Assembly: GCA_964538915.1 (NCBI GenBank)
Contig: CAZIFB010000023.1
Location: forward strand, 7,032 to 71,031
DNA length: 64,000 bases
Source of the DNA: JAEUHQ01 sp964538915
Lineage (GTDB): Bacteria; Planctomycetota; UBA1135; UBA2386
Direction of reading: 5' to 3'
Part shown: in pieces, positions 56,563-64,000 of the stretch
Numbering within the stretch: the first letter of the stretch is position 1
Layout of the letters: every line of letters begins with the position of its first letter
The notes under the pieces: generated by a model
Told to the model about the DNA's origin: nothing
Database searches by the model: none
The model's input: the letters and a program-made list of their open reading frames with translations, nothing else
Position numbers and translations under genes: made by a program

Positions 56563-58473
56563 GTGAGGATCCATCCGACAAGACCCGTTCTCGAGTCCAC
56601 GACCGCTACTCACCGGGCGAACGAACACGCCGAAAGCCTGCCGAACGCGGTGCGCAAGGAGCAGGGCGCGTGGTTCACGCCGACGGCGCTCGCGATGCCG
56701 ACCGCGGCCCGCGCCCTGGAGCCGCTGCTCGCAAAAGGCGAACCGGCGCGCCTGCGCATCGTCGATCCCGCGGTCGGCGGCGGCGTATTCCTCGTCGCGG
56801 CACTGCGAACGTTGGTCGCGGCCGGCCTGAGACCGCGGGCCGCCGCGAAGTGCGTCCTCGGCATCGACTGCGACGCGAAGGCGGCTGCGCTGGCGGCGAG
56901 TGCGGTGCACGAAGCGTGCGGCGACGGTGTCGCCCTGACCGACGTAGCGACGCGAGTCCGCGCCGGCGATGGCCTGCTGGAGCTGGAGCCCGCGACGTTC
57001 GATGCGGTGCTGACGAACCCGCCGTGGGAGACGCTGCAGGCCGGGCCGCACGCGAAGGCGCGCGTCGAGAGGCTCCGTCCGCTCTTCCGCCACCAGGGCC
57101 GCGGCAAGCTGTTCACATACCGCCTGTTCGTGGAGCGCGCGCTGCAGCTGCTGCGGCCGGGCGGCCGCTTCGGCCTGATCGTGCCGGCGAGCCTGTGGTT
57201 CGACCGCGATGCCGAACCGCTGCGCCGCCTCCTTCTCGACGAGTGCGAGTGGGAATGGTTGTTCGGATTCGAGAACCGCGAGCGCGTCTTCGCGATCGAC
57301 AGTCGCTACCGCTTCGGTGTGATCGTCGGGACGAAGGGCGGTCGCACGGACGCAGTGAAGGTCGCATTCGCACGAACGGCCGTCGCCGACTGGGCACACT
57401 CCGATCCGCGAAGCGCGACGTACGCCCGCGACGAGCTGCGCGCGCTGAGTCCGACCTCGGGGGCATTCGTCGAAATCGAGGACCGTCGCGATCTCGACCT
57501 GCTCCGCCGCATGCAGGGCACCGGCACCCCGCTCGTCGGCAACGGCGCCGCGTTCTCGTGGCGACAGGGCGACTTCAACATGACCGCCGATCGCGCGAAC
57601 TTCGTCGAACGCGAACACGCCATCGCGCGCGGCTACCGGCCGGGCGCCGACGGCGCGTGGAGCAACGGCCGCGACCACGCCCTGCTGCCGCTGCTGCAAG
57701 GCGCGATGATCGGCGATCTGCACCCGAACGCGGCGGTGCACGCGCGGGGCACCGGACACGCGACGACGTGGCGGACGGCGACCCCGGCCGACGGCGTGGT
57801 ACCGGCGTACTTCGTGCCGGCGGAGCCCTGGCGCGCGACCGCGGCGTCGCGCCCCCGGGCGCGCATCGTGCTGCGCGCCCTCTCGAACGCGACGAACGAG
57901 CGCTCGGCGATCGTGTGCCTCGTGCCCGACCGCCCCTGCGGCAACTCGCTCGGAGTGCTGACTCCGCGCGCCGGCGGCGGCCCTCCGCTCCGCGCCATGG
58001 CGGCGGCCGCTGCGGCGCTGTCGTCGCTCGCGTTCGATCACGCGCTGCGGCTCCGCCTCGTCGGCACGAACCTCAACCACTTCGTCCTCGCGGACTGCGT
58101 GCTGCCCCGCCTCGACGAAACGGACGCCGTCGACCTCGCCCGCGCCGCGCTCCGGCTGTGCGCAATCCTCCCCGACGGCGACACACTGTGGCGCGAGGCG
58201 ACGGCCGAGGGATGGCTGCCGGACGAAGGACCTGCGACGCGACCGGAAGTCCGCCGCGATCTGGCGACGCGCATCGACCTGATCGCCGGGCGCGCGTTCG
58301 GCCTCGACGCCGACGACATCGCGTGGATCGTGCGAGGCTGCGATCGGCCGGCGACCGAGAGCCGAGGCGCAGCGGCATCGCGGGCGCACGGCCGGGGTTT
58401 CTGGCGTGTCGACCGCACGCTGCCCCCGCACGAACGGCGCCCGATGCGCTGGCTCGCCGCCGCGAGGCGCTGA
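56563..58473 (+). CDS. N6-adenine DNA methyltransferase, Eco57I/type IIG-like without nuclease (636 aa)
   Basis: SAM-dependent MTase: motif I IVDPAVGGGVFLVAAL, acidic GIDCDAKAAALA, and motif IV TNPPWETL (NPPW, methylates adenine N6), with PGGRFGLIVPASLWF after it. The C-terminal third is a target-recognition-like region. No PD-(D/E)XK nuclease motif and no specificity subunit nearby, so it looks like an orphan methylase. Start is GTG at 56563, 23 bp after the ilvA stop; a later GTG near 56652 is also possible. Confidence 0.82.
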   Translation: MRIHPTRPVLESTTATHRANEHAESLPNAVRKEQGAWFTPTALAMPTAARALEPLLAKGEPARLRIVDPAVGGGVFLVAALRTLVAAGLRPRAAAKCVLGIDCDAKAAALAASAVHEACGDGVALTDVATRVRAGDGLLELEPATFDAVLTNPPWETLQAGPHAKARVERLRPLFRHQGRGKLFTYRLFVERALQLLRPGGRFGLIVPASLWFDRDAEPLRRLLLDECEWEWLFGFENRERVFAIDSRYRFGVIVGTKGGRTDAVKVAFARTAVADWAHSDPRSATYARDELRALSPTSGAFVEIEDRRDLDLLRRMQGTGTPLVGNGAAFSWRQGDFNMTADRANFVEREHAIARGYRPGADGAWSNGRDHALLPLLQGAMIGDLHPNAAVHARGTGHATTWRTATPADGVVPAYFVPAEPWRATAASRPRARIVLRALSNATNERSAIVCLVPDRPCGNSLGVLTPRAGGGPPLRAMAAAAAALSSLAFDHALRLRLVGTNLNHFVLADCVLPRLDETDAVDLARAALRLCAILPDGDTLWREATAEGWLPDEGPATRPEVRRDLATRIDLIAGRAFGLDADDIAWIVRGCDRPATESRGAAASRAHGRGFWRVDRTLPPHERRPMRWLAAARR

Positions 58474-58497
58474 TCAGCCGGCGTCGCGATCCTGCGC

Positions 58498-61400
58498 CTA
58501 CTTCTTCGCTTCGCGGTCGCGCGCTTCGAGCTCGGCGGTGACGTCGACGTCCCACTCGACCGTTTCGCCGTCGACGATCGTACGCGTGATCCGGATCTCC
58601 GGCTTGCCGGGTTCCGCGAGGATCGCGGTGTAGGTGTCCGGCGGCACGCTGCCGAACTCGTACCAGCCCGAATCGGCGACCTCGTCCCGGTTCATCAGGC
58701 GGCGCATCACGGACAGAGTCGACACTCGGCTCACGACCGCCTTGCCCTGGCCGTCCAGCAGCGAGATCTGCGCGAACGGGATGCGCTTCTTGTCGACGTT
58801 CGTCGCGCGCACCCGCAGCGTCGCACCGCGAACCATGCGCAGTGTCACCTCGGTCGATCCGTCCTCGGCGACCTTCACGTCGTTCGCCTTGCCGGCTTCG
58901 AGCGCTTCGCTCTCGACGCGAAGGTCGTACACGCCGGGCGTGAGGCCCTTGATCTCGAAGCGGCCGTCCTCGCCGCTGCGGATCGGGCTCGGTTGCGCGG
59001 CGATGAGGTCGAGCATCGGGTTGCCCTTCGCCTTCGCCTTCCTGGCGCTCGTTTCGACGTACGCGATCTCCGCGCCGCGAACAGGGTTGCCGGAGCCGTC
59101 GACGACGATGCCCGTGATGCGGCCGGCCATCGGCACCGTCACCACGAGTCCCTCGACGTTCGTCACTCCGTCGACCACGACGTTCTCGACCGACGCCTCG
59201 CCGTGCACGTCGGCGTCGCCGTCGCCGCCGCCGCCGCGACGCCCGCGGCCCAGCCGGCTGCCGGCGGTCACGCGGTAGGTGCCGGGTGCTATGGAGCGCA
59301 GGGTGAACTCGCCCTCGGCGTTGGTTCGCGCCTGCGCGAGCCCGTTCTGCGCGATCAGGCCGATGAGCCCCTCCGCGGCGCCGAGCGAACCCTGATCGCT
59401 GCCGAGCGTCACCTGCGTGCCCGAGACCGGGTTGCCGCGCGTGTCGATCACCCGTCCACGGATGGAACTCGTCGGCAGCGACACGTCGAACTGGAAGTCG
59501 CGGATGTCCTCCGGGATCTCGACCTCGAACGTCGTCTGCACGGGCTGCCCCTGGAAGCGCGTGACCTGCATCACGTAGTCGCCGGGCTTGATGCCGGGCA
59601 GTTCGTAGCGGCCGTCCATGCCGGCGGCGTTCGCGCGGATGCCCATGCCGAGCAGGCCGTCGCGATCCGTGCCGAGCAGCGTGACGAGCGCACGCGGCAC
59701 GGGCGCCGTGCCTTCTCGGACCACGCCGTACACACGCACACCGTTCTCGCTGTCGTCGTGCACGTCGAGCCGCACGATCTGGCCCTGCTTCACCCCGATC
59801 GACTTGAGCCGCATGTTGCTCATCAGCTCGAGTCCGATGTTGTCGGCTCGCTCGTCCATGCGCGACTTGAAGACGACGTAACGACCCGAGGGCAATCCGT
59901 CGATGCGGTAGTAGCCCGCCTTGTCCGTCGTCGTGCTGCGCATCGTCCCGGCCTGCAGGCTCACCGCGACCATCAGGGCGTCCGCGAGCGGTCGCTGGCC
60001 CAGCCCCGTCACGTTGCCTTCGATGCCGCCGCCGTCGTCGAGGCGGATTTCGATGTCGGGCGTGGGCACACCGGCCTTCACCTCGACGTCCTTCGCGGAC
60101 GACTTCGCCTTGTCCGGATGCCGCGCGGTGAAGCGGTACTTACCTGGGCTGAGGGCGGCGATGTGGAAGGCGCCCTTGCTGTCGCTGATCGCGCTGCGCT
60201 GATTCGTCGCAGACGACAGTGCGAGGAAGTCGAAGTCCTCCGGATCGATGCTGAAGAGTCCGCCGCTGCGCCGCTCGCCCTCGCCGCGCTGACGGTACGC
60301 GGTCACCTGCGCGTCGCTGACGGGGTTGCCGGTCGCCTCGTCGAGCACGTGACCGGCGACGGCTTCGCCCCCCTCGACGGCGAACACCAGCACGTCGCTC
60401 GTCTGTCCGGGGAGCAAGTCGATCTCCTGGTTGGTCGGATCGATGCAGCCCTCCGCGCGAACCCGCACGCGCACGCGACCCGGCGGGATCCCGCGCAGTT
60501 CGAACGTGCCGTCCGCCGCCTGGAACTCGCGCCAGTTCCCGTCGATTCCGCGGTCGAAGCCGCCCTCGAACATCGTCTGGCCCTCGGGCAGTTGCACGGT
60601 GCCGGTGCGCATGCCGCGACCGAACGGCGGGCCGCCGCGCTCGTCGCGGTCCCGAGCCTCGCGGCGCGGGCGCTCGCTCCGTTCGCCGGACGCTTCCGCC
60701 GGCTGTGCCTTCGGGATCTCGCTTGTGCGGGTGTCGACGCGGAACCGCGCGAGCGGCCGGTCGCCGGCGACGACCCTGCCGCGCACGACCGCGCCGCGCT
60801 GGATCTCGACGACCAGGTCGGGCTCGTCGAGCTTCACGCCGAAGCGCACGGCCGTCGTGTAGCCGGCCTTGCCCGCCTGCACGACGACACGTTCGCCGGT
60901 GAGTCCCTTGCACTCGAAGCGGCCGTCCGCGTCCGTCGTCGCCTCGACGCGGCGGACCTTCAGCATCATCTTCAGGAACTGCGGATCGTCCGGGCGCTCG
61001 AACGGTCGCACCTCGATCGCGGCACCGGCGACCGGCTTCTTCTCGTCGTCGACGACGCGGCCGCGCACGACCGCTCCGTCGGTGAGCTGCAGGACGAGGT
61101 CTTCGTAGACACCGCCATCGACGACGGCGAGTTCTTCGATGCGGCTCGGCGCGAGGCCCGGCGCGGCCGCCACGAAGGCGACCCGGCCGGACGCCACGTG
61201 CTCGACGCGGAAGCGCCCTTCGGCATCGGTCTCGATGGGCTCCTGCCGACCGTCCGCGGAGAACAGCACGCGGCTGATGTCGAGGTAGACCATCGCGACC
61301 GACGCACGCGGCAGCGGCGCACCCTGCGTGTCGAGCACACGACCGGCGACGATCGCGCCCTGATGTCCGCGCAGCGCGACCTCGCTCACCTGCCCGACCC

Positions 61401-62214
61401 TGACGTCGACGCCGTGCACTTCCTCGAGGGCGATCTCGGTGGCCGAAGCGGAGACCGTGTAGCCGAGGCCCGCCGGCACGCCGGGCAGGTCGAAGCGACC
61501 GTCGGGCCCGGTCACCGCGTCGAGCCAGCGGTACTGACGCTCGGTGATCTGGCCGAAGAACGAATTGAGGCCGGGGCGCACGCTGACCGCTGCGCCGGCC
61601 ACCGGGGCCCCGTCGGCGCCGAGGACGATGCCGCGCACGCGCCCCCCCGGCGACGCCCGCAGTTCGATCCCGTCCCGAATCTCGCCCGTGGCGAGGCGAG
61701 CGGTACCCGGAGTGCGCACGAACCAGCCGTCGCTGCGGCCGTCGAGGAACACGCGCCCCTCGGGGAGTCCGACCAGCTCGAACGTGCCGTCCGCATTGCT
61801 GACCGTGCGGCCGAGTTCGCGGCGCGGCACCCTCGTCTCGATGAACATGCCCTGCTGCATGAGGCCGCGGAACCGCGCGAGCAGGGGCTCGATCGACGGC
61901 TCGTCCTTGACCGCGATCACCTCGATACCACCGAGCGGCTGTCCGGTCGCGACGTCGAGCACGATCCCCCGGACGCCGGTCTCCGGCCGGCCGACCTCGC
62001 CGCGCAGACGATCCGCGGCGGTCGTTTCCGGAGCGTCGGCCGAGGTCTTCGCGACAAGCGCGCCTTCGACCGGTGCAACCGGCCCGTCACCGGCGATCGG
62101 CGCACCGGGCGAGGGCGCGACACCGGGGTCGGTGTGGCCCCACCAGAGGAACGCGAGAATCGCGGCTACGAGAACGACGGCGGCTGCCAGGAGAGCGGTG
62201 GCGCGATTCTGCAT
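58498..62214 (-). CDS. Single-pass membrane protein with repeated carboxypeptidase-regulatory-like domains (1238 aa)
   Basis: N-terminal membrane anchor or signal (LLAAAVVLVAAILAFLWW). The rest is built from about ten beta-sandwich modules of the CarboxypepD_reg type, each starting GxVxGxVLDxxGxPVxGA and containing TDADGRFELxGLPxG, e.g. GIVLDVATGQPLGG, GRVLDTQGAPLPRA, GHVLDEATGNPV. A Glu/Arg-rich linker sits near residue 510. Such proteins act as periplasmic or surface scaffolds, sometimes in glycan uptake. ATG at 62214 precedes the anchor; a further-upstream ATG near 62352 is unlikely since it overlaps the divergent gene. Confidence 0.85.
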   Translation of the reverse strand: MQNRATALLAAAVVLVAAILAFLWWGHTDPGVAPSPGAPIAGDGPVAPVEGALVAKTSADAPETTAADRLRGEVGRPETGVRGIVLDVATGQPLGGIEVIAVKDEPSIEPLLARFRGLMQQGMFIETRVPRRELGRTVSNADGTFELVGLPEGRVFLDGRSDGWFVRTPGTARLATGEIRDGIELRASPGGRVRGIVLGADGAPVAGAAVSVRPGLNSFFGQITERQYRWLDAVTGPDGRFDLPGVPAGLGYTVSASATEIALEEVHGVDVRVGQVSEVALRGHQGAIVAGRVLDTQGAPLPRASVAMVYLDISRVLFSADGRQEPIETDAEGRFRVEHVASGRVAFVAAAPGLAPSRIEELAVVDGGVYEDLVLQLTDGAVVRGRVVDDEKKPVAGAAIEVRPFERPDDPQFLKMMLKVRRVEATTDADGRFECKGLTGERVVVQAGKAGYTTAVRFGVKLDEPDLVVEIQRGAVVRGRVVAGDRPLARFRVDTRTSEIPKAQPAEASGERSERPRREARDRDERGGPPFGRGMRTGTVQLPEGQTMFEGGFDRGIDGNWREFQAADGTFELRGIPPGRVRVRVRAEGCIDPTNQEIDLLPGQTSDVLVFAVEGGEAVAGHVLDEATGNPVSDAQVTAYRQRGEGERRSGGLFSIDPEDFDFLALSSATNQRSAISDSKGAFHIAALSPGKYRFTARHPDKAKSSAKDVEVKAGVPTPDIEIRLDDGGGIEGNVTGLGQRPLADALMVAVSLQAGTMRSTTTDKAGYYRIDGLPSGRYVVFKSRMDERADNIGLELMSNMRLKSIGVKQGQIVRLDVHDDSENGVRVYGVVREGTAPVPRALVTLLGTDRDGLLGMGIRANAAGMDGRYELPGIKPGDYVMQVTRFQGQPVQTTFEVEIPEDIRDFQFDVSLPTSSIRGRVIDTRGNPVSGTQVTLGSDQGSLGAAEGLIGLIAQNGLAQARTNAEGEFTLRSIAPGTYRVTAGSRLGRGRRGGGGDGDADVHGEASVENVVVDGVTNVEGLVVTVPMAGRITGIVVDGSGNPVRGAEIAYVETSARKAKAKGNPMLDLIAAQPSPIRSGEDGRFEIKGLTPGVYDLRVESEALEAGKANDVKVAEDGSTEVTLRMVRGATLRVRATNVDKKRIPFAQISLLDGQGKAVVSRVSTLSVMRRLMNRDEVADSGWYEFGSVPPDTYTAILAEPGKPEIRITRTIVDGETVEWDVDVTAELEARDREAKK

Positions 62215-62350
62215 GGGCACGGGCACCGCCGCGGCGGCGCGAGAGTTGGCGATTCGTGGCCGGTCGGGGACGCGGTTCTGTCGACGGCAAGAGTCGGTGA
62301 TTGACGACGGCGACGGCGCCCCGGAGTCTTCCGCGCCGACAGCCCCGACC

Positions 62351-63331
62351 ATGCAACGCCCCGAAGCCCAGGAGATCGTGACTCTGCTCTACCGCGGGAT
62401 GCTCGGGCGGGAGCCCGACGCGGAGGGATTCGCGAAGAACGTGGATGCGCTCGTCGCGGGCCATTCGGTGGTTGCGCTCATCCGCAGCTTCGTGCAGTCG
62501 CCGGAGCTGGCCGACAAGCAGCGCCTGCTGCGACCGAACCTGACCGGGTTCCCGGCTTTCGCGGACAAGGACATCTTCGCGGCCCCCGACGTCGTGGATG
62601 CACTCTTCACCAAGACCGCGACCTACTGGCGGAACACGGCGTCGAAGCCGGAGGAGATCTACTGGAGCGTGCTGACGGAGAAGAACTGGAACCGCGCGCT
62701 CACCACCGCCGACCGACGTGAGTTCGTGCGCACCGGCGCCGCGTACGCAGACCGCGTGCTCGGGGAGTTCGTTCGCCGCACGGGTCGTCCGACCGCCGGC
62801 CTGTGCTGCCTGGACTTCGGCTGCGGCGTGGGCCGCCTCGCGATCAACTTCGCGTCGCGCGTCGCGGAAGTGAGGGCCGTCGACTTCAGCTCGGCGCACC
62901 TGGCCGAGCTGCGGGCGAACGCCGACCTGCACGGGTGCGCCGACAAGATCTCGACGTGGCTCCTCCAGATGCCGGCGGACCTCGACAAGGTCCCGCGTGC
63001 GGACCTCGTCTACTCGCTCGTCGCGCTGCAGCACAACACGCCGACGGTGATCGCCAGCGTCATGGAGTCGCTGCTGCGCCACCTGGAGCCCGGCGGCCTC
63101 GCGTTCCTGCACGTCACCCTCGCCAAGGCTGGCTACAGCGGCTTCACCATCGACGGCTATTTGCGCGATCCCGCCGCCGGCACGACGATGGAGGTGCACT
63201 TCCTGCCGCGGACGAACATCGAACAGGTCGCGCAACGCGCCGGATGCGAGATCCTCGCGAGCAACTGCGTGGGCGGAAACTACTACGCCTACTCCGAGGA
63301 GCTGATCTTCCGGCGCCGCGACGGCGCGTGA
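62351..63331 (+). CDS. DUF4214 domain fused to class I SAM-dependent methyltransferase (326 aa)
   Basis: Residues 1-60 form a DUF4214-type helical domain (LYRGMLGREPDAEGFAKNVDALVAG), found in S-layer-like and glycan-modifying proteins. The C-terminal half is a class I methyltransferase with LDFGCGVGRLAINFA and AVDFSSAHLAEL. The target may be a cell-surface glycan or small molecule. ATG at 62351; TTGACG at 62301-62306 is a -35-like element 50 nt upstream. Convergent with the histidine kinase, 10 bp apart. Confidence 0.86.
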   Translation: MQRPEAQEIVTLLYRGMLGREPDAEGFAKNVDALVAGHSVVALIRSFVQSPELADKQRLLRPNLTGFPAFADKDIFAAPDVVDALFTKTATYWRNTASKPEEIYWSVLTEKNWNRALTTADRREFVRTGAAYADRVLGEFVRRTGRPTAGLCCLDFGCGVGRLAINFASRVAEVRAVDFSSAHLAELRANADLHGCADKISTWLLQMPADLDKVPRADLVYSLVALQHNTPTVIASVMESLLRHLEPGGLAFLHVTLAKAGYSGFTIDGYLRDPAAGTTMEVHFLPRTNIEQVAQRAGCEILASNCVGGNYYAYSEELIFRRRDGA

Positions 63332-63341
63332 GCCGCGGCGA

Positions 63342-64000
63342 TCAGGCCTGCACGACGGGGAGTTCGATCGCGAACACGGTTCGCCCCGCGACGGATTCGA
63401 CGAGACGGATCGAGCCGCCGTGCGCCTCGACGAGGCGGCGACAGATCGCGAGACCGAGCCCGGTGCCCGACGACTTGGTCGTGAAGTAGGGCTCGAAGAG
63501 CCTGGCTCGAACGGCGTCGGGCACGCCAGGACCGTCGTCGCGCACCGCGACGACGACGCGGTCGCCGACGACGGCCGACGCGATCGTGACGACGACACCC
63601 GCGGGAGCGGCCTCGACGGCGTTCTGCACGAGGTTCACGAACACGCGCGCCATCGCGTTGCCGTCGATCGCGACGCGGGCGTCGGACGCACCGGCGGTGA
63701 AGGAGATCGCCACGGGCTTGCCGGCGAACAGTCCGACACACTGCTCCCGGAGCTGTGCGAGCCACGAGTCGAGTGCGACCACGCTGCGCGCCGCGGGGGC
63801 GACGCCGGCGAACGCGCGGAAGTCGCCGGCGATCCGGTCGAGCGCCTGCGTCTGCTCGAGCACGGTCCGTGCGAGACGATCGGCGACGACCTCGGCACGC
63901 GGATCGTTGTCGGCGCGTGCTCGCTGCAGCATTTGCGCGGCGAGCCGCATCGGCTGCAGCGGGTTCTTCACTTCGTGCGCGACCTGTCGCGCCATCTCGG
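63342..64000 (-). CDS. Sensor histidine kinase, C-terminal part (NtrY-like), cut by window edge
   Basis: Open at the right end of the window. Phosphoacceptor box VAHEVKNPLQPMRLAAQML (His near the new N-terminus), then the HATPase domain with N-box FVNLVQNAVEAAP, G1 DDGPGVP, F-box LFEPYFTTK and G2 GTGLGLAICRRLVEAHGG. The HEVKNPLxPM form of the H-box is typical for NtrY-like nitrogen-sensing kinases. The sensing part, transmembrane segments and the response regulator are outside the window. Confidence 0.92.
   Translation of the reverse strand, partial: EMARQVAHEVKNPLQPMRLAAQMLQRARADNDPRAEVVADRLARTVLEQTQALDRIAGDFRAFAGVAPAARSVVALDSWLAQLREQCVGLFAGKPVAISFTAGASDARVAIDGNAMARVFVNLVQNAVEAAPAGVVVTIASAVVGDRVVVAVRDDGPGVPDAVRARLFEPYFTTKSSGTGLGLAICRRLVEAHGGSIRLVESVAGRTVFAIELPVVQA

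Noticed and set aside
58993..62304. Plus-strand open frame of 1103 codons
   Set aside because: Antisense to the carboxypeptidase-repeat gene; no domain.
1..64000. CRISPR array or insertion sequence
   Set aside because: No regular short repeats with variable spacers and no transposase-like protein or terminal inverted repeats were seen.

Overview
The window is very GC-rich (about 70 % by eye) and densely packed. The best guess for the host is a high-GC member of the Planctomycetota. Pointers are a 1722-residue secreted protein that joins FG-GAP repeats, a PVC-type dehydrogenase propeller, a c-type haem site and a DUF1080 domain, plus a Tat-exported DUF1552 protein, a secreted FG-GAP protein and DUF4388/TPR and carboxypeptidase-regulatory-repeat proteins. 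Many adjacent genes share ATGA or GTGA start/stop overlaps. No CRISPR array, insertion sequence or prophage was seen. One tRNA (Arg, anticodon UCG) is present.

Layout. 1-1.7 kb: the start of an NRPS-type adenylation gene (cut by the window edge) behind a small SET-domain methyltransferase gene. 1.9-7.7 kb: two paralogous amidohydrolases (one has lost its metal ligands), an S46 dipeptidyl-peptidase and a Tat-exported NAD-dependent epimerase-like protein. 7.8-14.1 kb: a secreted beta-helix-like protein, a thioredoxin-fold protein, an FG-GAP protein, tRNA-Arg with a 107-bp tandem repeat grown from its 3' end, a DUF1552 protein and a small lipoprotein. 14.2-18.6 kb: pigment locus 1 (ketoreductase, flavin halogenase-like protein, ketosynthase, Cys-less ketosynthase partner, ApeP-like dehydratase). 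18.6-29.6 kb: the 1722-residue protein, a beta-lactamase-fold serine hydrolase with a polyglycine-hydrolase-like N-terminus, and the glyoxylate shunt pair aceB-aceA. 31.1-45.9 kb: pigment locus 2 (O-methyltransferase and second flavin halogenase-like protein on the minus strand; ACP, COG4648 membrane protein, degenerate ligase fused to dehydratase, glycosyltransferase, acyltransferase, thioesterase, LolA-like, MMPL exporter, DUF3261 lipoprotein, ketosynthase and Cys-less partner on the plus strand), interrupted by one antisense DUF4388/TPR gene. 45.9-53.8 kb: a tight minus-strand operon of galactokinase-like, zinc dehydrogenase, an 806-residue protein with an S-adenosylhomocysteine-hydrolase-like C-terminal half, and a GH78 rhamnosidase. 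53.9-64 kb: parvulin, DUF1294, threonine dehydratase, an N6-adenine methylase, a 1238-residue carboxypeptidase-repeat membrane protein, a DUF4214-methyltransferase and the C-terminal part of a histidine kinase.

How the genes fit. The two pigment loci together hold nearly the whole aryl polyene (APE/xanthomonadin/flexirubin-type) set: KS/CLF pairs, ketoreductase, two dehydratases, ACP, thioesterase, acyl- and glycosyl-transferases and the LolA/MMPL/DUF3261 trafficking trio. Two halogenase-like enzymes and an O-methyltransferase suggest a decorated aryl head group. The missing pieces in this window are a working aryl-ACP ligase, a second ACP, a phosphopantetheinyl transferase and an aromatic-starter enzyme. 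The galK-like to GH78 operon is the other candidate for an undescribed system, because its central enzyme combines an adenosylhomocysteinase-like fold with an altered active site and a 320-residue N-terminal extension.
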